From ZC4RG35 sp036375695 (lineage in GTDB: Bacteria > Actinomycetota > Acidimicrobiia > Spongiisociales > ZC4RG35), in assembly GCA_036375695.1 (NCBI GenBank), contig DASVBU010000042.1, positions 46,073 through 110,072 on the forward strand: 64,000 bases of DNA, written 5' to 3'. The notes beneath the pieces are model-generated. The model worked only from the letters and a program-made list of their open reading frames with translations, ran no database searches and was not told the origin of the DNA. Positions 59,553 through 64,000 of this stretch are shown here, one piece after another (positions within the stretch are counted from its first letter, which is position 1; each line of letters opens with the position of its first letter). The position numbers were made by a program, and so were the translations under genes.

Positions 59553-61427
59553 TCACAACTCGACCTGGATCCCGACCTCGAGGACGTCCCGCGGGGGCAG
59601 CTTGAAGTAGCGGGCGGCGTCGACCGCGTTGCGGTGCATCGCGGCGAAGAGGCGCATCGGGAATCGTCGCCACGATCCGGGTACGACCACCGTCTCCTTG
59701 CCCACGATGTACACGGCATCGGTCGGGTCGAATCCGAAATCGGCGGTCCCGATGCCGGTCAGCGCACCCGGCACGTCCACCCGCTCCATGAACCCGAATT
59801 TGAGCACCACCTGGTAGAAGCCCTCGCCGAGAGGATGGATCGTGGCGCGGGCGGCTCGGTGCACCCTCGGGGTCGTGCCGGTCTGCACCGAGACCAGCAG
59901 GATCGTCTCGTGGAGGACCCCGTTGTTGCGGAGGTTGGCGAGGAGGGCGGGCGGTGTCACCCCCGGCTCGGGGAACATGTAGACGCCGGTGCCTTTCACC
60001 CTGATCTGCGGGTGGGCGGCGATGGAGCCGATGAAGCGCTCGATGGGCAGGTTGCCCCGACCCATCTTGGCGATGAGCCGGCGGCGTCCGACGAACCAGG
60101 ACAACATCGCGGAGGTCACCGCAGCGCCGATTGCGAGCGGCAGCCAACCGCCATCGGCGATCTTGAGCAGGTTGGCGGAGAAAAAGGCTCCGTCGATCAC
60201 GAGAAACACCAGCGTGACCGCGCCCGCCAGCCACCGGCTCCAGCGCCAGCGGACCCTCATCACCGAGTAGAGGAGGAGCGTGGTGATCAACATCGTGGCG
60301 GTGACGGCGATGCCGTATGCCGCGGCCAACGCGCCCGAGGACCCGAAAGCGAGGATCGTTACCACGCACGCCGTCATCAGGGCGTAGTTCACCGACCCGA
60401 TGTAGACCTGGCCCAACTGGTGTGCAGACGTGTGGTCGATCTTGATGCGGGGGAGGAAACCGAGATGGCTGGCCTGGCGGGTGAGGCTGTAGGCGCCAGA
60501 GATCAGAGCCTGGGAGGCGATGACCGCAGCCACCGTGGCCAGGACGACCATAGGCACCAGCGCCCAGGACGGGGCCAGGGCGTAGAAGGGGTTGTCGATC
60601 GTCTCGGGCCGGGCCATCAGCAGGGCGCCCTGGCCGAGGTAGTTGAGAACCAGCGCCGGCAGGGCGAGGACGAACCATGTGAGCCTGATCGGTCGCTTCC
60701 CGAAGTGGCCCATGTCCGCGTACAAGGCCTCGCAGCCGGTCACCACGAGGACGACCGCGCCCAGCGACACGAAGGCGGCGGCCGGCCGCCCGGCGAAGAA
60801 CTGCACTGCATGCCGGGGGTCGACCGCCGACAAGACCGAAGGTGCGGAGAAGATCTGAGCGGCGCCCATGACGGCCAAGGCGACGAACCAGACGATCATC
60901 ACCGGACCGAAAACCGCGCCGACCTGCCCGGTGCCCCTCTTCTGGACGGCGAAGAGAGCCACGATCACGACGACCGAGAAGGGGACCACCAATGGCTCGA
61001 GGGCGGGGGCGGCGAGGCTGGCGCCCTCGACCGCGGACAGTACCGAGATCGCCGGCGTGATGACACCATCCCCATAGAGGAAGGCGGTCCCCACGACCCC
61101 CAAGGTCAGCAGGACCCGCGCCGCGGTCCGGAGCCGGGGGCGGCTCGGACGCACCGCCAGCGCCGTGAGGGCGAGGATGCCGCCCTCACCGTGGTTGTCG
61201 GCCCGCATCACGAAGAGCAGGTACTTGATGCTGACCACCACGATCAACGACCAGAAGATGAGCGACAGGACTCCGAGGACGTTCCGGTCGGTCACGGCCA
61301 GGTCACCGACGGCGAAGGTCTCCCGGAAGGCGTAGAGGGGGCTCGTGCCTATGTCGCCGAACACCACGCCGAGGGCGGCAACCGACGTGGTCAGCAGGCG
61401 ACGGGATCCTGTGTTGTCTTCTCCCAC
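59553..61427 (-). CDS. kup: Low-affinity potassium transporter Kup
   Basis: A KUP/HAK/KT K+:H+ symporter of about 624 residues. TTSVAALGVVFGDIGTSPLY is the N-terminal family signature, GDGVITPAISVLSAVEG marks the second helix pair, and twelve helices are followed by a hydrophilic C-terminal domain of about 150 residues. The GTG at 61427 (V-GEDNTGSRR) gives the usual distance to the first helix; the frame is open further upstream. No ydaO/c-di-AMP riboswitch is seen before it. Confidence 0.93.
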   Translation of the reverse strand: MGEDNTGSRRLLTTSVAALGVVFGDIGTSPLYAFRETFAVGDLAVTDRNVLGVLSLIFWSLIVVVSIKYLLFVMRADNHGEGGILALTALAVRPSRPRLRTAARVLLTLGVVGTAFLYGDGVITPAISVLSAVEGASLAAPALEPLVVPFSVVVIVALFAVQKRGTGQVGAVFGPVMIVWFVALAVMGAAQIFSAPSVLSAVDPRHAVQFFAGRPAAAFVSLGAVVLVVTGCEALYADMGHFGKRPIRLTWFVLALPALVLNYLGQGALLMARPETIDNPFYALAPSWALVPMVVLATVAAVIASQALISGAYSLTRQASHLGFLPRIKIDHTSAHQLGQVYIGSVNYALMTACVVTILAFGSSGALAAAYGIAVTATMLITTLLLYSVMRVRWRWSRWLAGAVTLVFLVIDGAFFSANLLKIADGGWLPLAIGAAVTSAMLSWFVGRRRLIAKMGRGNLPIERFIGSIAAHPQIRVKGTGVYMFPEPGVTPPALLANLRNNGVLHETILLVSVQTGTTPRVHRAARATIHPLGEGFYQVVLKFGFMERVDVPGALTGIGTADFGFDPTDAVYIVGKETVVVPGSWRRFPMRLFAAMHRNAVDAARYFKLPPRDVLEVGIQVEL

Positions 61428-61538
61428 CTCTGGTCCGGCCGGCCTCCTGTTCTGCCCTGGCTGAACAGACCAACCTCTCCAGCGTAGACACGGTCGATGA
61501 TGTAGCCACAAGGTGGTCCCCGAAAGTTCCGATCATGT

Positions 61539-61567
61539 GGAAGGAATGCGTCGACACTTCCGTCTAA
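61539..61567 (+). promoter_or_regulatory. Candidate ECF-type promoter of the sigma-factor operon
   Basis: GGAAGG (61539-61544), a 16-nt spacer and CGTCTAA (61561-61567), which resembles the GGAAC-N16-CGTC pattern of ECF promoters. Transcription would start near the ATG at 61575 and could be autoregulated by the sigma factor encoded there. Confidence 0.45.
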
Positions 61568-61574
61568 CTCCACG

Positions 61575-62126
61575 ATGACAGCCGAACCCTCCGGGTCCGG
61601 GCCGGAAGCCAACGTCGCCGCGGCGGCTGGTGACCCGGCCGCCTTTCGGGAGATCGTGCTGCGGTACGACGCCGGCCTGCGTTCGCTCGCATACCGGATG
61701 CTCCGCGATCGGGACCTCATGGACGACGTGCTCCAGGAGGCCTACCTGAAGGCGTACCGGGCGCTGGGACGCTTCGACCGCAGGTCGGACGTGGGCACGT
61801 GGCTGTACCGGATCACCTACAACACCTGCATCGATCAGCTCCGCCGCTCCGGAAATCGTGAGTGGGTCGAATACGACGACCGGCGCCACGACGGTGTCGC
61901 CTCCGATCCGACCGAGGCCATCACCGATCGCATTGTCGTCGAAGAGGCCTTGGCCAGGCTCTCCCCTGGCTATCGGGCGGTATTGCTCCTGGTCGACGGT
62001 CAGGGGTTCGACTACCGGGAGGCGGGCGAGGTCCTTGGGTTGTCCGAGGGATCCGTCGCCTCCCGTCTCCATCGGGCGCGTCAGGCGATGCACAGGGCGC
62101 TGAGCGCGGAAAGGAGCCAGCTGTGA
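61575..62126 (+). CDS. ECF RNA polymerase sigma factor
   Basis: A 183-residue group 4 sigma factor. Region 2 has RDLMDDVLQEAYLKAYRAL (core-binding DDxxQE) and TWLYRITYNTCIDQLRR, and region 4 has the helix-turn-helix AGEVLGLSEGSVASRLHRAR. It differs from the SigR-type factor at 16706. The stop overlaps the partner gene (GTGA). The N-terminal 18 residues (TAEPSGSGPEANVAAAAGD) are variable. Target genes are not visible beyond its own promoter. Confidence 0.9.
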   Translation: MTAEPSGSGPEANVAAAAGDPAAFREIVLRYDAGLRSLAYRMLRDRDLMDDVLQEAYLKAYRALGRFDRRSDVGTWLYRITYNTCIDQLRRSGNREWVEYDDRRHDGVASDPTEAITDRIVVEEALARLSPGYRAVLLLVDGQGFDYREAGEVLGLSEGSVASRLHRARQAMHRALSAERSQL

Positions 62127-63106
62127 CCAAGAGCGATCTGAAGACCTTGCTGCAGGACCTGCCGATCCCGGAGCACCGAGGCGACTTCTGGACCGACCTG
62201 GACCGGAGGTTGGCACAGGAGGGGGCCGGAGCCCATCGGTCGCCGGGCCGCCGACGCCGCTGGCGCCTGCCCGCCGTCCTGGTGGCCGCGGTCCTGGTGT
62301 TCACGCTGGTGCTGTCCGTCGGCGTTCCCGACTCGATGCTGCCTGCCGTGCTCGCCTACACGTACGAGCCGGGGACCTACACGTACGAGCTCTCCTATGT
62401 GGCGACCAGCGAGGCAGACGGCACCCGAGGCCGGGCATTGGAAGGTCGGGACTCGCGCACCGAGGCGGAAGGAACCCTGACCTACATCGTGGAGGCGGGC
62501 ACCGACACGGATGCCAGGACGGTCCGGATCCAGTCCGACATCACCGCCACGAACAGCGTGGACGGCCCGATCGTCGACGTCCCCGAAGTGAAGGTGACCA
62601 TCGACGCCGAGAAGATCGTCGAGATCGACTCACCGGTCTCGGAGGAGTCGGTCCCTGACTTCGTCATGCCCGAGCCGTTCCCCGGTGGGCGGCGGGCGCT
62701 GGCCGGCCTGCCCTTTGGGTTCGGTCCGAGCTTCCCGGACCGTCCCCTGGCAGTTGGTGACACATGGACGACCACGCGGCCCGTGTCGGGGGATGTCGGG
62801 GTCCAGGTGATCGGCACACATGAAGTGCTGCGTGAGGAGACGGTCGCCGGCCGGGACACGGTGGTGATCCACAGCGTCTACGAGGTGCCGGAGGTCTCCT
62901 TCGAGGATCGCGGCCGCCGGGATGCCGACATCGTCATCGGCCCGATTCGCATCGAGGCGACCATCTGGTTCGACCGGGAGGCCGGGATCATCGTTCGGGC
63001 GGAGGTCGTGCGGACCTCGACCACCCAGACCACATTCGAGTCCGGCCAGGTGATCACGTCGGAGCGGCGTGTCGAGACCGTGGTCGAACTGTCCGAACAG
63101 AGCTGA
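62123..63106 (+). CDS. Membrane-anchored putative anti-sigma factor with large extracytoplasmic sensor
   Basis: A 327-residue protein co-translated with the ECF sigma gene: a cytoplasmic head of about 48 residues (LKTLLQDLPIPEHRGDFW), one membrane helix (PAVLVAAVLVFTLVLSVGV) and a 255-residue beta-rich outer domain. The head lacks the zinc HxxxCxxC motif of ZAS anti-sigma factors, but its position and topology fit an anti-sigma factor or sensor. A Shine-Dalgarno (AAGGAG) lies before the GTG. The outer domain is not recognised. Confidence 0.7.
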   Translation: MTKSDLKTLLQDLPIPEHRGDFWTDLDRRLAQEGAGAHRSPGRRRRWRLPAVLVAAVLVFTLVLSVGVPDSMLPAVLAYTYEPGTYTYELSYVATSEADGTRGRALEGRDSRTEAEGTLTYIVEAGTDTDARTVRIQSDITATNSVDGPIVDVPEVKVTIDAEKIVEIDSPVSEESVPDFVMPEPFPGGRRALAGLPFGFGPSFPDRPLAVGDTWTTTRPVSGDVGVQVIGTHEVLREETVAGRDTVVIHSVYEVPEVSFEDRGRRDADIVIGPIRIEATIWFDREAGIIVRAEVVRTSTTQTTFESGQVITSERRVETVVELSEQS

Positions 63107-63188
63107 GACTCACGAACTCATGGGGGATCTCCCCGATTGCCAGTCGGCGTCGCGTCGGTAGCTTGTCGCCAGGCGGAAGGAGACTCCC

Positions 63189-63863
63189 ATGAGGAGCATC
63201 TTGGCAACCCTGGTCGTAGGTGCGCTGTTCGCCATTGGGTACGTCCTGGTCAACGGCGTGGGCGACGACTTCGAGTTGTTCGATTCGGGGATCGTCCTCT
63301 CCGGCGGCACCTGGATCGCAGCGGCGCTGGCGGTGTTGGGCGGAAGCCTGGTCGCGGCCGGGAGCGTGGATCAGGTCGTCACCGAGGACGCCGAGGGCAA
63401 CGCCCAGGTGCAGCGCAAATACAGCCCGATCGGTGTCGCGGTGTCGGTCGCCCTGTTCGGTCTCGCCGGGTTCCTCCTACTACAGGGCAGTTCGTCGAAA
63501 TTCATCGTCGACATCACCGTCGGCGAGTGCTTCGACGACCCGTTGAAGTTCGAAGTCGCATCGATCGTGGTCATCCCGTGTGCCGAGCCTCACGACAACG
63601 AGGTGTACGAGGTGACGAGCCTCCTCTATGGACCAGACGCCCCATACCCGGGTGAGGAGGCAATATTCGGCGAGGGCGATCTGATCTGTTACGACGCTTT
63701 CGAGGGCTACGTCGGCCGCCCATATGAGGAGTCGACCCTCGACGTCGTCTACTTCTACCCGACCGAAGAGTCGTGGGGGCAGGGTGACCGGGAAGTGGCC
63801 TGCGCCCTTTACAGATTGGATCTGGCCAAGATGACCGGGTCGATGAGGGGCTCGGGTCAGTAA
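63189..63863 (+). CDS. Membrane protein with septum-formation-like domain
   Basis: A 224-residue protein with three helices in the first 100 residues, followed by an extracytoplasmic domain: VGECFDDPLKFEVASIVVIP, CAEPHDNEVYEV, then EESWGQGDREVACALY. This matches the Septum_form (PF13845-type) pattern, with Cys residues likely in disulfides. AAGGAG lies 7 nt before the ATG. Membership is by motif only; a role in cell division is not shown. Confidence 0.8.
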   Translation: MRSILATLVVGALFAIGYVLVNGVGDDFELFDSGIVLSGGTWIAAALAVLGGSLVAAGSVDQVVTEDAEGNAQVQRKYSPIGVAVSVALFGLAGFLLLQGSSSKFIVDITVGECFDDPLKFEVASIVVIPCAEPHDNEVYEVTSLLYGPDAPYPGEEAIFGEGDLICYDAFEGYVGRPYEESTLDVVYFYPTEESWGQGDREVACALYRLDLAKMTGSMRGSGQ

Positions 63864-63903
63864 CCGGACCCGGTCCGATGGCGCCCTCGGCAGGAGAGGA
63901 TTT

Positions 63904-63990
63904 CTCCCCCGGCTAGCCGGGGGAGTGGCCCGAAGGGTCGAGGGGGCGCGGCCTGAAGGGCCGCCGGAGACACCAGGTTCAGGGGACCTG
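63904..63990. repeat. Multi-hairpin element, repeat C
   Basis: It starts with a perfect 22-bp palindrome (CTCCCCCGGCT, AGCCGGGGGAG), then GGCCCGAAGGGTCGAGGGGGCG, a second stem GCGGCC-TGAAG-GGCCGC and a third CAGGT...ACCTG. It follows the septum-formation gene by 40 bp. The layout resembles copies A and B, but the sequence is only loosely related. The element may continue past the window end. Confidence 0.5.
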
Positions 63991-64000
63991 TGCTGTGCGA

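Noticed and set aside
59169..61487. 772-codon open frame opposite kup
   Set aside because: Low-complexity Asp/Gly/Arg/His composition with no signal or domain; kup is clearly the gene.
61428..61574. ydaO-type c-di-AMP riboswitch upstream of kup
   Set aside because: The gap is too short and lacks the conserved ydaO core motifs that I could recognise.

Overview
The window is dense, high-GC DNA of an actinomycete-type bacterium. Several blocks have gene orders typical of Actinomycetota: a compact Tad/Flp pilus locus beside topA-tmk-holB; a sigma-R/RsrA-type pair; metalloprotease-tilS-hpt-ftsH-folE-folB-folK; DUF2520-panC-lysS-clpC; radA-disA-carD-ispF-cysS-rlmB; and DUF3263 next to a LytR_C protein. 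PolX, a WS/DGAT acyltransferase and a deep-branching flavour suggest Acidimicrobiia or a neighbouring class. That placement is inference; no search was run and all names rest on motifs, lengths and context.

Layout. 1-2.6 kb: tail of a membrane protein, a GNAT acetyltransferase, ispD, a small unknown and a HAD phosphatase. 2.7-6.4 kb: Tad pilus locus (CpaF ATPase, two membrane platform proteins, Flp pilin, two TadE-like proteins). 6.4-14.4 kb: DNA and nucleotide enzymes (polX, PIN-PhoH, topA, tmk, holB) with a ferritin-like gene. 14.5-17.9 kb: secreted CHRD protein, tRNA-Thr(CGT), a multicopper oxidase and a redox sigma/anti-sigma pair. 17.9-31.9 kb: housekeeping run from metalloprotease to polyprenyl synthase, interrupted at 22.8-24.2 kb by a reverse-strand operon of a 30-aa peptide, a ribbon-helix-helix protein and a DUF4097 protein. 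32-39.7 kb: clpC and a BMP-type nucleoside ABC importer. 39.8-46.5 kb: zinc-ribbon membrane protein, radA, disA, carD, ispF, cysS, rlmB, tRNA-Thr(TGT). 46.7-53 kb: envelope and hypothetical genes, a metallo-beta-lactamase fold protein, AlaX and a CvpA fusion. 53-64 kb: EamA transporter, WS/DGAT, ABC-2 exporter, Kup, an ECF sigma with a membrane partner, and a septum-formation protein.

Regulation. The most pervasive signal is a -10-like TANNNT box exactly 6-9 nt before the start codon of about twenty genes on both strands, mostly with no Shine-Dalgarno. This points to widespread leaderless transcription and fixes many starts. Genes inside operons instead overlap by ATGA, GTGA or TGATG, and a minority have strong Shine-Dalgarno sequences. 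I saw no CRISPR array, insertion sequence, prophage, rRNA or obvious riboswitch. No stretch over 300 bases lacks a gene. The most novel-looking items are the micropeptide/RHH/DUF4097 operon with its GATGTC operator array, a FolK-methyltransferase fusion, a phosphatase-like protein without its catalytic Cys in the folate operon, a CvpA-CAP fusion and a dispersed hairpin repeat.
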